From an uncultured Alphaproteobacteria bacterium (GTDB taxonomy: Bacteria; Pseudomonadota; Alphaproteobacteria; HIMB59; GCA-002718135), in contig CACEMR010000013.1 of assembly GCA_902560725.1 (NCBI GenBank), forward strand, positions 1-35,966: a stretch of 35,966 nucleotides of DNA. Reading direction: 5' to 3'. The notes beneath the pieces are model-generated. The model had not been told where the DNA came from, made no database searches, and saw only the letters and a list, made by a program, of their open reading frames with translations. The position numbers and the translations under genes are program-made. This document shows positions 1 through 8,326 of the stretch, piece after piece; the first letter of the stretch is position 1; every line of letters starts with the position of its first letter.

Positions 1-41
1 CTTAGTAAAGTTTTCTTTTTCTTATCTTTTTTACAAAAAAG

Positions 42-67
42 AAAACGGGGTTCGGCCCCGTTTTTTT
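42..67 (+). terminator. Rho-independent terminator of an upstream gene
   Basis: A 9-bp perfect stem (AAAACGGGG at 42-50, CCCCGTTTT at 56-64) closes a TTCGG loop and runs into seven T residues (61-67). The GC-rich core stands out strongly from the AT-rich surroundings. It most likely ends a gene to the left of the window. An A-rich stretch lies on its left side, so it could also work on the minus strand. The ccm operon starts 37 bp downstream, so its promoter must lie between about 65 and 103. Confidence 0.85.
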
Positions 68-103
68 ATTGTTTAAAATAAAATATTATTTAGACAAAGA
101 AAA

Positions 104-709
104 ATGCTTTTAGTTCAGAATTTAAGCTTATACAGATCAAATATTAAAATATTTGATGATGTAAATTTTTCTTTAGGATCTAGTAAAATAATAATCCTAA
201 AAGGAAAAAATGGGTCTGGAAAAACATCTCTTTTAAAAACTATTTTATTTTTACTGCAACCCTCTTCAGGTTCTATATATTGGAAAAGTAAAATAATTAA
301 AAAATCAATTTATGATTTTTATAATAACCTTACATTCATTGGTGACAAAAACACTAGTATAAGACAATTAACCATTGCCGAAAATATAATAATTTGGAAA
401 AAAATATTTTTATCTAAAGTTGGTAATGAAGAAATTAACAATATTTTATCTATTCTAAAACTTGATAATTTTAAAAATAAAAAAATTAATACATTATCTT
501 TAGGTCAAATAAAAAAGTTGGAATTAATAAGATTAATAATTGAAAATAAAAGATATTGGATTTTAGATGAGCCTTTCACAAATTTAGACACTGAAACCAT
601 AGACATTATAGCGCAATCCTTTGAGGACCATTGTAAAAATGAAGGATCTATTTTATTTAGTACACACCAGGACGTTAGATTTAAAATGTTTGAAGAAATA
701 ACTTTGTAA
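104..709 (+). CDS. ccmA: Heme exporter ATP-binding protein CcmA
   Basis: ATPase subunit of the CcmAB(C) ABC complex, which drives release of holo-CcmE from CcmC in System I cytochrome c maturation at the inner membrane. The 201-aa protein is normal for CcmA. It has Walker A GKNGSGKT (residues 34-41), an ABC signature LSLGQ (131-135), Walker B WILDE (152-156), D-loop NLD (160-162) and the switch histidine in STH (H188). It is the first gene of a tightly packed ccmABCDEFGH operon, and ccmB starts 2 bp after its stop. The ABC domain alone would not identify the substrate; the neighbours do. Confidence 0.93.
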   Translation: MLLVQNLSLYRSNIKIFDDVNFSLGSSKIIILKGKNGSGKTSLLKTILFLLQPSSGSIYWKSKIIKKSIYDFYNNLTFIGDKNTSIRQLTIAENIIIWKKIFLSKVGNEEINNILSILKLDNFKNKKINTLSLGQIKKLELIRLIIENKRYWILDEPFTNLDTETIDIIAQSFEDHCKNEGSILFSTHQDVRFKMFEEITL

Positions 710-711
710 AT

Positions 712-1386
712 ATGTATAATTTTTTAAAAAAACTAATAAATTTTTTTTATAGGGAATATAAAATAAATTTAAGTGGTTTTCATGATATATTAACAAATAT
801 TTCTTTCTTTTTTATTTCAATATTTATTTTTATTTTTTCAATTGGTCCTGAAAAAGAAACTTTATCTTTATTAAGTGTAGGAATAGTTTGGAGTTTAATA
901 TTGCTTAGTCTAACATTATCATTAAGAAAGTTTTATCAAGATGATTTTGATAATGGAAATTTGTTAATAATGCATCTAAATGGATTTAGTTTTGAGTTGA
1001 TTTGTATTTTAAAGACAATCTCTCATTTCATTTATGTGCAAATTCCTTTTTTGATTTCAATACCAATAGCTAGTATTTTATTAAATATTTCTTTTGATAA
1101 AATATATTATTTATTAATAAGTTTTCTTTTTGGATCTCTTATATTATCAAACTTAGGATCGATTTCTTCATCTATGAACCTATTAAATCAAAGAAATTAC
1201 TTACTCGGAAGTATTATTGTAATGATATTTAGCATACCAGTTATAATTTTTTCAGTGGCTGTAATTAATCAAGAAGAGAACTTTCATTATTTAATTAATA
1301 TATTATTAGGAATATTATTAATTGTATTTGCAATAAATCCATGGGCTAGTGGCGCTTGTTTAAAGTTAGCTTTACAAAATAATTGA
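712..1386 (+). CDS. ccmB: Heme exporter membrane protein CcmB
   Basis: Permease partner of CcmA in the cytochrome c maturation ABC complex. The 224-aa length is close to the family norm of about 220 aa. The protein is strongly hydrophobic, with about six predicted membrane segments (for example around residues 25-45, 50-70, 100-125, 130-155, 160-185 and 195-218). The N-terminal stretch resembles the usual CcmB start, where a short amphipathic region precedes the first helix. It starts 2 bp after ccmA, and ccmC begins 3 bp after its stop, so the three are translated from one message. No catalytic motif is expected in this family, so the call rests on hydropathy, length and position. Confidence 0.88.
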   Translation: MYNFLKKLINFFYREYKINLSGFHDILTNISFFFISIFIFIFSIGPEKETLSLLSVGIVWSLILLSLTLSLRKFYQDDFDNGNLLIMHLNGFSFELICILKTISHFIYVQIPFLISIPIASILLNISFDKIYYLLISFLFGSLILSNLGSISSSMNLLNQRNYLLGSIIVMIFSIPVIIFSVAVINQEENFHYLINILLGILLIVFAINPWASGACLKLALQNN

Positions 1387-1389
1387 GAT

Positions 1390-2085
1390 ATGAGATTTTT
1401 AGTAAATCCTAATAGGTTTAATAATTTTTCAGATATCATTATTAAGCCCTTAACAATTATAGCAGGAATTTTTATAATTACTGGTTTAATTTTTTCTCTT
1501 TACCTTTCTCCTGACGACTATCAACAAGGATCAACTGTTAGGATAATGTATATACATGTTCCTAGCGCGTGGTTATCACTAATGACATATTTAATAATGA
1601 CTATCTATAGTATTGCTGCTCTGGCATTTAGAACCCCCTTTGGATTTATTATAAATACTGCAGTGGCGCCTATAGGGGCAGTATTTACTTTAATATGTAT
1701 TATTAGTGGATCGTTGTGGGGAAAGCCGATGTGGGGAACTTGGTGGGTTTGGGATGCGCGATTGACTTCAGTTGCTGTTTTGTTTTTAGTTTATTTGATC
1801 ATAATATTTATAAATCTATCTTTTGAAAATAGAGTCGTTAGGGAAAAAATAGCTGCTATATTTATTCTTGTAGGATTTGTAAATCTTCCAATTATAAAAT
1901 TTTCTGTCGATTGGTGGAATACATTACATCAGCCAGCAACTATCAGTAAGTTATCTAAACCTAGCATAGACCCTTCTATGATGACACCACTTATCATTAT
2001 GACATTTGCTTTTATTTTTATTGGAATTTTAGTAGCAATCTTAAGAGTAAAAACAGAAATACATAATAGAAAGCATAATATATAG
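1390..2085 (+). CDS. ccmC: Heme-handling protein CcmC
   Basis: Inner-membrane heme-handling protein that loads heme onto the periplasmic chaperone CcmE. The 231-aa protein carries the tryptophan-rich WWD motif, GTWWVWDARLT, with W118, W119, W121 and D122. Two histidines sit where heme-ligating histidines are expected, H56 in YIHVPSAW and H180 in NTLHQPAT. About six membrane helices are visible. It lies between ccmB and the very short ccmD, the usual order. The 65-bp gap to ccmD is the largest inside the operon. Confidence 0.95.
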   Translation: MRFLVNPNRFNNFSDIIIKPLTIIAGIFIITGLIFSLYLSPDDYQQGSTVRIMYIHVPSAWLSLMTYLIMTIYSIAALAFRTPFGFIINTAVAPIGAVFTLICIISGSLWGKPMWGTWWVWDARLTSVAVLFLVYLIIIFINLSFENRVVREKIAAIFILVGFVNLPIIKFSVDWWNTLHQPATISKLSKPSIDPSMMTPLIIMTFAFIFIGILVAILRVKTEIHNRKHNI

Positions 2086-2150
2086 CTGTTTGTGACTATT
2101 AGTCCCTTGGATTAGATATCTTTATTGAATATTTTTGCTAATAGGAAAGA

Positions 2151-2255
2151 ATGTATTTTTGGTTCATCTTTGGGGCATATGCCTCTGCTTTTATATTGTT
2201 GTTTTTGCTTATTCTGATCAGTTATTTTGAATTTAAGAATAGAAGAAATCAATGA
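2151..2255 (+). CDS. ccmD: Small heme exporter protein CcmD
   Basis: A 34-codon ORF fills the expected ccmD position. It starts at ATG 2151 behind a good ribosome binding site (AGGAAAG, 2143-2149) and stops with TGA at 2253-2255, overlapping the ccmE start (ATGA). The product begins MYFWFIFGAYASAF, has one hydrophobic helix (about residues 3-25) and ends in a basic tail, FEFKNRRNQ. CcmD is a short one-helix protein that holds the CcmABC-CcmE complex together, and a tyrosine/tryptophan-rich start followed by a basic tail is typical. Such ORFs are often missed by length cut-offs. A minus-strand ORF covering 2112-2294 is not supported. Confidence 0.9.
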   Translation: MYFWFIFGAYASAFILLFLLILISYFEFKNRRNQ

Positions 2256-2692
2256 CATTACGGTTTCAAAGATTATTAATAATTTTAATATCAATAATAA
2301 TGATTTTAGGAGCTGTATTACTTATATTATACAATGCTCGCGAAAATATTTCTTATTTTTATACTCCATCTGAATTATTAGAGTCAAATATTGATAAAAA
2401 TAAACAAGTTAGGATTGGTGGTTTTGTTGAAAAAAATACCTTTATTAAAGTTTCTGCTGGTTCATTTAAATTTAGAATAACTGATAATATAAAATCTATA
2501 GATGTAACTTATAATGGTATTCTTCCTGATTTGTTTAGAGAAGGACAAGGAGCAGTAATTGAGGGAAATATGATTGGGCAAAATTCATTTAAAGCGAATA
2601 ATATATTTGCAAAACATGATGAAAATTACATGCCAGCCTCTATTAAAGACGATCTAGAAAATAAAGGTTATTGGAATAAAAATTATAAATGA
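2252..2692 (+). CDS. ccmE: Periplasmic heme chaperone CcmE
   Basis: Heme chaperone that covalently binds heme through a histidine and passes it to CcmF. The 146-aa protein has one N-terminal membrane anchor (about residues 8-28), a beta-rich OB-fold body and the signature KHDENYMP, in which H122 is the heme-attachment residue. The disordered C-terminal tail after the motif is normal. Its ATG overlaps the ccmD stop, and its own stop overlaps the ccmF start (ATGA, 2689-2692), which suggests translational coupling. Confidence 0.96.
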   Translation: MTLRFQRLLIILISIIMILGAVLLILYNARENISYFYTPSELLESNIDKNKQVRIGGFVEKNTFIKVSAGSFKFRITDNIKSIDVTYNGILPDLFREGQGAVIEGNMIGQNSFKANNIFAKHDENYMPASIKDDLENKGYWNKNYK

Positions 2693-4554
2693 GCTCTTTA
2701 ATTGGTTTTTTAAGTTTAATTGCTGCAACTGGAATTAATTTTGTTTTGCTCTCTTCTAAAATTTTTATAAATTTTAATATAAATAAATATAATACATTAG
2801 TTCGTTTTTCATCAATACTTACTTTTATTTCATTCTTCTCACTTATGTATGCATATATAACTTCAGATTTTTCAAATTTTAATGTTTTTCAAAATTCTCA
2901 TACAGATAAACCATTAATTTATAAAATTTCAGGCACATGGGGTAATCATGAAGGATCAATGCTGTTATGGATATCTATATTATCAATATATGGTTTCTTT
3001 TTTTCATTTACAAAAAAAATAGATATAGAATTAAAAAAACTTACACTTTTAATTCAATCATTTCTTCATCTTTTGTTTTCTTTTTTTATTATATTTACCT
3101 CTAACCCTTTTTTAATAAACTCTGTTGTCGTTACTGAAGGACTAGGGTTAAATCCTATTTTACAAGATCCTGGGTTAGCAATTCATCCCCCATTGCTCTA
3201 TGCCGGATATGTAGGCTACTCAATAATTTTTAGTCTAGCTATTGCTTCTTTGCTAAATAAAAATAACAATGAAGAATGGTTATATATTGCAAAAAAATGG
3301 TCTTTAGTTAGCTGGACATGTCTAACAGGTGGTATTGCTCTAGGCTCATATTGGGCATATTATGAATTGGGATGGGGAGGTTGGTGGTTTTGGGATCCTG
3401 TGGAGAATATATCCTTAATGCCCTGGATTGCAGGCTTAGCTTTAGTTCATTCTCTTTTAATGATTAGAGGTGAGCAGGTACTTAAAAGATGGATTATTTT
3501 TTTATCTATTTTATGTTTTTCTTTAAGTATTTTTGGAACATTTTTAGTAAGATCAGGAATACTTACAAGCGTTCATTCTTTTGCAGCAGATGCTTCAAGA
3601 GGATTATTTATTCTATTAATATTTTTTATAATTACAGGTTTTGGTTTTTTGGTATTTTTACTTAAAAAGCCAGAAACATCAAAACCAATAACTTTATTAT
3701 TTATTAATAAATTTTCTGCGCTTATCTTTAACAACATATTGATGATAATAGCAACATTAACAGTTTTACTTGGTACAATTTATCCTATCATTGTAGAAGT
3801 TTTAACCAATAAAAGAATTTCAGTAGGTGCTCCTTACTTTAACTCTACAGTAATACCGATAATGATACCTGGATTTTTATTAATGAGTATTGCTCCAATA
3901 TTGTCATGGCAAACAAACAAAATTAGGAGTGCAAGAAATTATGTAATTTTTTTCATTCTAATCAGTTTAATAATTGTAATTCAGTCGTATTTTTCCAAAT
4001 TTAATACTTGGGGAATTGTTGGTTTAATTTTAGGAAGCTGGATAATATTTGCTTCATTGTTTGCTGTGCTTACATCATATAAATTAAATTTTAATTTTAG
4101 GTTTTTCCAAAAAGTGAATCCTCATATTGCACATATAGGTGTTGGTATTGCAATAGTTGGAATAACTTTTTCAAGTGTATTTAAAAATGAATTTACTTAT
4201 AATATTGTTGAAGGAGAAAATTTTAAAATAAATAATACTGATATTGTTTTTGATAAAATTGAAACAACTAATGAAAAGAATTTTCAATCATTACGTGCTA
4301 ATTTCTTAATAAGTAAAAATAAAAAAGTGATAGGAAATGTCAAAGCAGGTAAAAATTATTACCCTGTTTCAAAAATGATTACTACTGAAGCTGGCATATT
4401 TCATGAATGGTTTAGAGATGTTTATTTTATTTTAGGTGAACAAAAAGATAACGAATGGCTTGTTAAAGTTCATGTTAATCCATTTGTAAGTTTTATATGG
4501 TTAGGGGTGATTATTATGGTTTATTCTGGCTTAATTGGGGTATCTAGAAGATGA
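2689..4554 (+). CDS. ccmF: Cytochrome c heme lyase subunit CcmF
   Basis: Large polytopic membrane protein that, with CcmH, transfers heme from CcmE to apocytochrome c. The 621-aa protein is slightly shorter than typical CcmF (about 640-660 aa). It contains the WWD domain WGGWWFWDPVENISLMPW (starting at W229). Histidines are found at expected ligand positions: H166 in AIHPPLLYAGY, H254 in LVHSLLM, H296 in SVHSFA and H479 in PHIAHIGVG. At least a dozen hydrophobic helices are visible, with a periplasmic domain near residues 500-595 before the last helix. It is coupled to both neighbours by 4-bp overlaps. Confidence 0.97.
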   Translation: MSSLIGFLSLIAATGINFVLLSSKIFINFNINKYNTLVRFSSILTFISFFSLMYAYITSDFSNFNVFQNSHTDKPLIYKISGTWGNHEGSMLLWISILSIYGFFFSFTKKIDIELKKLTLLIQSFLHLLFSFFIIFTSNPFLINSVVVTEGLGLNPILQDPGLAIHPPLLYAGYVGYSIIFSLAIASLLNKNNNEEWLYIAKKWSLVSWTCLTGGIALGSYWAYYELGWGGWWFWDPVENISLMPWIAGLALVHSLLMIRGEQVLKRWIIFLSILCFSLSIFGTFLVRSGILTSVHSFAADASRGLFILLIFFIITGFGFLVFLLKKPETSKPITLLFINKFSALIFNNILMIIATLTVLLGTIYPIIVEVLTNKRISVGAPYFNSTVIPIMIPGFLLMSIAPILSWQTNKIRSARNYVIFFILISLIIVIQSYFSKFNTWGIVGLILGSWIIFASLFAVLTSYKLNFNFRFFQKVNPHIAHIGVGIAIVGITFSSVFKNEFTYNIVEGENFKINNTDIVFDKIETTNEKNFQSLRANFLISKNKKVIGNVKAGKNYYPVSKMITTEAGIFHEWFRDVYFILGEQKDNEWLVKVHVNPFVSFIWLGVIIMVYSGLIGVSRR

Positions 4555-5075
4555 ATAGATTAATTTTAATTTCACCTTTAATAATACTTTTTGTTATTTG
4601 TTTATTCGTTTTAATATATTTAGTTAGTGGAAAGAATCCTAATAAGCCTCCAAGTGCATTGCTAAATAAAGACACTCCTTTATTTAAGAGTGTTTCTTTA
4701 TATGATGATAAGACTTTTATTAATAATGAAAGTATTAAAAATAAAAAAGTTTTAATAAATTTTTTTGCATCCTGGTGTACACCTTGTAAAGTTGAGCATC
4801 CTTTAATTTTTGAATTAGCTAATGAGAATCCTGATCTATACATTCTGGGTTTTAACCATAAAGATAAAAAAGAAGATGCAAAAAAATATCTTAAAGACGA
4901 TGGTGATCCTTATAATTTTGTTGGAATTGACTCAGATGGGTTGATTGCATTAGAGTTTGGTGTTTTTGGACTTCCAGAAACTTTTTTAATTAATGAAGAT
5001 GGAAAAATAATTTATAAATATATGGGCCCTCTAACAGAAAAAATAATAAAAGATGAAATTGAATCTCTTCTCTAA
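4551..5075 (+). CDS. ccmG: Thiol:disulfide oxidoreductase CcmG (DsbE)
   Basis: Membrane-anchored periplasmic thioredoxin that reduces apocytochrome c or CcmH cysteines before heme attachment. The 174-aa protein has one N-terminal helix (about residues 5-25) and a thioredoxin domain with active site WCTPCKVEHP (C76 and C79). The later segment FGVFGLPETFLINEDGK contains the cis-proline region typical of CcmG/DsbE. It starts inside the ccmF stop (ATGA) and overlaps ccmH by 23 bp. Start choice is supported by the overlap and the complete anchor. Confidence 0.95.
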   Translation: MNRLILISPLIILFVICLFVLIYLVSGKNPNKPPSALLNKDTPLFKSVSLYDDKTFINNESIKNKKVLINFFASWCTPCKVEHPLIFELANENPDLYILGFNHKDKKEDAKKYLKDDGDPYNFVGIDSDGLIALEFGVFGLPETFLINEDGKIIYKYMGPLTEKIIKDEIESLL

Positions 5076-5433
5076 AATTTCAATAAAAACTCTTTTGTTT
5101 TTTTGTTTTTTTGGAATTAGCTTAAGTGCGAATGAAAATATAGAAGAGAAAGTTAAAAAACTTACTTTAGAATTACGTTGTATGACTTGTCAAAATCAAA
5201 GTGTTTATGACTCAGATGCTGATTTCTCTAATGATATAAAAAATTTAGTTAAAAATAAATTTGAAGAAGGTGAATCAGAGTATGAAATTAAAAAATTCCT
5301 TGCTGAAAGATATGGGGAATATATTCTTTTTAGGCCTTTCTTTAATTATAATAACTTGTTTCTATGGGGCTTTCCATTCATATTATTAACAATTAGCCTG
5401 TTTTTCTTGATATTTAAGACCAGAAAAAAATAA
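5053..5433 (+). CDS. ccmH: Cytochrome c maturation protein CcmH (CycL type)
   Basis: Short CycL-type CcmH, the thioredoxin-like partner that presents apocytochrome c cysteines to CcmF. The 126-aa protein has a signal or anchor at residues 10-26, the redox motif LRCMTCQNQS (C43, C46), the conserved stretch SDADFSNDI and a C-terminal membrane helix (about residues 101-121). It lacks the C-terminal TPR half of E. coli CcmH, which in alphaproteobacteria is a separate protein, CcmI; no ccmI follows here. The start lies 23 bp inside ccmG. A weak AT-only stem after the stop could end the operon but is not convincing. Confidence 0.93.
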   Translation: MKLNLFSKISIKTLLFFCFFGISLSANENIEEKVKKLTLELRCMTCQNQSVYDSDADFSNDIKNLVKNKFEEGESEYEIKKFLAERYGEYILFRPFFNYNNLFLWGFPFILLTISLFFLIFKTRKK

Positions 5434-5486
5434 AATAGATTACACAATTTATTTTGTTTTTTTTTATTTAGCTTATATGGTCTATT

Positions 5487-5514
5487 CATAATTTGAAATA
5501 CTTCTTTAAGGGGG
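5487..5514 (+). promoter_or_regulatory. Strong ribosome binding site and possible -10 box of the binding-protein gene
   Basis: AAGGGGG (5508-5514) lies 4 nt before the GTG start codon at 5519 and is the strongest Shine-Dalgarno sequence noticed in the window. It decides the GTG start, since the encoded protein begins with a clean signal peptide. CATAAT at 5487-5492 is a possible -10 box; no convincing -35 box is seen. The strong site fits the high output expected of a periplasmic binding protein in an oligotroph. Confidence 0.55.
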
Positions 5515-5518
5515 AAAC

Positions 5519-6352
5519 GTGAAAAAATTTTTATTAATAGTTTTATCTCTTAGTGTGCTTGGATTGGCATCAATAGCTAATTCACAAACAATAAGAATTG
5601 GTACTGAAGGTGCTTACCCACCATGGAATAATCTTAATTCTGCAGGAGACTTAGAAGGTGCTGAAATTGATTTTGGTAACGAAGCTTGTAAAAGAATGGG
5701 AGTGACATGTGAATGGGTTACTCAAGATTGGGATGGTATAATCCCAGCTCTTCTTCAAGGTAAATATGATATTATAATTGCAGGAATGTCTATTACCGAA
5801 GAAAGAAAAGAAAAAGTTAATTTTACAACAGGTTATATGACAGATGGTGCAAGATTTGCTGTTTTAAAAAATAGTGGTTTATCAGACTTAAATATAGCTG
5901 GTATGGCAAAGGTTAATTTAAACAATGCTGGTGGTAAAGAACAAGCAGCTATTGGGCAATTGATTGCAGCTATGGATGGTAAAACCGTATGTGTTCAATC
6001 ATCTACAATTCATCAAAACTTTTTAGAAAAACATATGTCAGGTGCAGTAGATGTTAAATTGTATCAAGCAGTAGATGATCACAATCTTGATTTAGCAGCT
6101 GGAAGATGTGATGCTGTATTAGCTGATGTTGGTTCTATAATTGATTTTATGGAGTCAGACGGCGGTGTTGATGTAGCCTTTACTGGTCCTACTTTTTCAG
6201 GAGGAGTTTTTGGTGATGGTGTTGGTGGTGCTGTTCGTAAAGAAGATACTGATATTTTAGAATTGTGGAATGCTGCAATTTCAGAAATGTCTAAAGACGG
6301 TACAACTGCAGAAATTACTAAAGAATGGTTTGGTAGAGATATATCTATGTAA
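5519..6352 (+). CDS. Polar amino acid ABC transporter substrate-binding protein
   Basis: Family 3 periplasmic solute-binding protein of the lysine/arginine/ornithine/histidine group. The 277-aa protein has an N-terminal signal peptide (about residues 1-22, with cleavage near SIANSQ). The mature start IRIGTEGAYPPWNN, then GAEIDFGNEACKRMGV, WDGIIPALLQGKYDIIIAGM and TEERKEKVNFT are hallmarks of the family. Two cysteines near residues 60 and 67 are followed by another pair later in the protein, as in HisJ/ArgT-like proteins. Translation starts at GTG behind AAGGGGG. No permease or ATPase genes are adjacent, so it either works with components encoded elsewhere or is an orphan receptor. A basic amino acid is the likely ligand, but this is inferred. 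Confidence 0.9.
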   Translation: MKKFLLIVLSLSVLGLASIANSQTIRIGTEGAYPPWNNLNSAGDLEGAEIDFGNEACKRMGVTCEWVTQDWDGIIPALLQGKYDIIIAGMSITEERKEKVNFTTGYMTDGARFAVLKNSGLSDLNIAGMAKVNLNNAGGKEQAAIGQLIAAMDGKTVCVQSSTIHQNFLEKHMSGAVDVKLYQAVDDHNLDLAAGRCDAVLADVGSIIDFMESDGGVDVAFTGPTFSGGVFGDGVGGAVRKEDTDILELWNAAISEMSKDGTTAEITKEWFGRDISM

Positions 6353-6358
6353 ACTTTT

Positions 6359-6398
6359 TAAATTAGGTGGCCGATTTTCTTAAAGGCCACCTAATTTA
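6359..6398. terminator. Long perfect inverted repeat between convergent genes
   Basis: A 14-bp perfect inverted repeat (TAAATTAGGTGGCC at 6359-6372, its reverse complement at 6385-6398) encloses a 12-nt loop. It begins 6 bp after the stop of the binding-protein gene and contains the stop codon of the convergent asnB-like gene (6391-6393). No T-run follows on either strand, so it is not a textbook intrinsic terminator. A shared bidirectional terminator or a 3'-end hairpin protecting the mRNA of a highly expressed binding-protein gene are both possible. Confidence 0.6.
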
Positions 6399-8301
6399 TA
6401 CTTGAAAGTATTGGAACCTCATTGAAATTAATCTTTTTATCAATATTTTTATATCTTGTTTCAAAGCCTTTTTGCATAAGATAATTTTTTACTATTAACC
6501 AAATTGACTCGGTATTAATATTAGAATTAAAATCATTTCTAATTTTTTTTGTATCCCAATTATAATTATTAAATTTTGTTTCATTAATAGTATTTTTAAT
6601 CAATTCTATTTTTATTTCATGATTAAAATTTTTGCTAATTGGCAATCCTTGTTTAAAATTTTGATTAATTATATAATCGGGTAAAACATCTTCAAAACTG
6701 TCTTTGAGTATAGATTTAAGATTTCCACCTTTGATTTTTTTTTCTAAAGGTAAAGACAATAAATATAAATATACATTTTTATCTAAAAAAGGTGATCTGA
6801 TTTCAACAGAACTGGCCATCGCAGCTTTATCCCATTTGTGAAGAAAAAATTGCATAAAACCACAATGGGTTTTAAAAAAAGTATATTGAAAATCAACATT
6901 ATAAGATGAAATATCTTTTTCCATACTCTTTATTAAAACATCTATCTCTTCATCATGGTAGCCTAAATTACTTGCATTAACATAACCACTCATAAAATTT
7001 TCAAAATTTATAAAATTTTCAAAATTTATTGAAGCATTTTTAAAACTATTTCCTAACGAGCCAAAATATTTATTCATGAAATTAATATTTTCAGTGAAAT
7101 TAAATTTTTTATTCATTTTATTTAAATCTACAATATTATTAAAAAAAGAAAACGAGAGCTGAGGAAAAAAACTTGGATTTCCTAAAAATTCATCTGGTCC
7201 AAGACCATCAATGCTGACATCTATTCCCAGTTTTTTTTGAGCCTTATATAAATCTATTTGTTTTGAATATTCTTCAGTAATTTCTAATTGACTAAATATA
7301 TTTTCAAGTTTTTCTGAATTAAATTCTAATTCAGGATTTACTATATTATATTCCCTATCGTGAAGTTCAGAAAGTTTTTTAGCTTCATCAAAAGAGAGAT
7401 TATTTTCATAATTAACAATTGTAGGATTTAGGTCTATTTTTTTATTAATATCTTTACTAAACTCTAATTCATTTAAAATTGTAAATATAATAGATGAATC
7501 TATTCCACCACTTAATGAAGTTCCTATTTTTAAATCAGCATCTAATCTTAATTTAACAGCATCATGTAACTTTTGCTTAAGTTCTAGTTTGTTAGTTTCA
7601 TAATCTGGATGAATGGAAAATAAGTTCTTTAGTGGATAAAACCACTGTTTTTCTGAAATTGCAAGATTGTTTAAACTAATATCTAAGTACCATCCTGGTT
7701 TTATTTGTGAAATATTTTTAAATTTAGTAGAATTTATATTATAGACAGAAAGTTGTGACATGCCAATTGTGTCGTAATTAAAGTCAATCGAACCCAAGGC
7801 TCTAAAACCTTTTATTTCAGAACAAAAACTAATAATATCTTTGTCTTTCAATACATAAATTGGTTTAGTTCCCAACCCATCTTTTGCTATTATAATATTC
7901 TTTTTAACTTTATCTAAAATACATATTATCCAATCACCATTAAATAAATCGAAAGATCCTATTCCCCATTCTTTAAAAGAGTTTAAAGCTACTTCTGTAT
8001 CGCTATTGGAATAAAATTTATAACCTTTATTAATTAATTTTTTTCTTATTTCTTTATAATTATAAACTTCTCCATTAAATATTATTGAATATCTATCGTC
8101 GACGGACATTGGTTGTCTCCCTAAATTTCTTGGATCCATAACAGCATATCTAAGATGAGATAAAAATAAATTTTGAAATTCTAAAAAACCATTTTGATCT
8201 GGCCCCCTGTGCTGAATAAGAGAGCTCATTTCAACAATTGAGTTTTTCAATAAACTCTTATCTTTCAATTTACTAAAAATTATTCCTGCAAGTCCGCACA
8301 T
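6391..8301 (-). CDS. asnB: Glutamine-dependent asparagine synthetase (AsnB family)
   Basis: Class II glutamine amidotransferase fused to an asparagine-synthetase ATP-pyrophosphatase domain. The 636-aa protein starts MCGLAGI, and Cys2 is the amidotransferase nucleophile, so the start is certain. HRGPDQNG, SHLRYAVMD, FNGEVYNYKEIR and NSDTEV follow in the N-terminal half. The P-loop is LSGGIDSS (S264-S270), and VEIRSPFLDKNVY marks the C-terminal domain. The product may be free asparagine, or an amidated intermediate in surface polysaccharide or peptide synthesis, since many such paralogues lie in glycan clusters. It is transcribed away from a sulfotransferase gene only 25 bp off. It contains an 18-bp tandem duplication at 6992-7027. 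Confidence 0.87.
   Translation of the reverse strand: MCGLAGIIFSKLKDKSLLKNSIVEMSSLIQHRGPDQNGFLEFQNLFLSHLRYAVMDPRNLGRQPMSVDDRYSIIFNGEVYNYKEIRKKLINKGYKFYSNSDTEVALNSFKEWGIGSFDLFNGDWIICILDKVKKNIIIAKDGLGTKPIYVLKDKDIISFCSEIKGFRALGSIDFNYDTIGMSQLSVYNINSTKFKNISQIKPGWYLDISLNNLAISEKQWFYPLKNLFSIHPDYETNKLELKQKLHDAVKLRLDADLKIGTSLSGGIDSSIIFTILNELEFSKDINKKIDLNPTIVNYENNLSFDEAKKLSELHDREYNIVNPELEFNSEKLENIFSQLEITEEYSKQIDLYKAQKKLGIDVSIDGLGPDEFLGNPSFFPQLSFSFFNNIVDLNKMNKKFNFTENINFMNKYFGSLGNSFKNASINFENFINFENFMSGYVNASNLGYHDEEIDVLIKSMEKDISSYNVDFQYTFFKTHCGFMQFFLHKWDKAAMASSVEIRSPFLDKNVYLYLLSLPLEKKIKGGNLKSILKDSFEDVLPDYIINQNFKQGLPISKNFNHEIKIELIKNTINETKFNNYNWDTKKIRNDFNSNINTESIWLIVKNYLMQKGFETRYKNIDKKINFNEVPILSSIN
6992..7027. 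repeat. 18-bp direct tandem duplication inside asnB
   Basis: Two perfect head-to-tail copies of an 18-bp unit (ATAAAATTTTCAAAATTT on the plus strand) lie at 6992-7009 and 7010-7027. In the asnB-like protein they encode INFENF twice. The duplication keeps the frame. It looks like recent replication slippage in low-complexity sequence rather than a functional repeat. Confidence 0.9.
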
Positions 8302-8326
8302 TATATAAATATTATATTAAACTAAT

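Noticed and set aside
2112-2294. Minus-strand ORF of 60 codons over ccmD and the ccmE start
   Set aside because: It is antisense to a well-supported ccmD and ccmE, has no recognisable features, and such frames arise by chance in AT-rich DNA.
5434-5475. Possible terminator after ccmH
   Set aside because: The only stem is AAAATAAA paired with TTTATTTT, pure AT and weak; such pairs occur by chance throughout this sequence.
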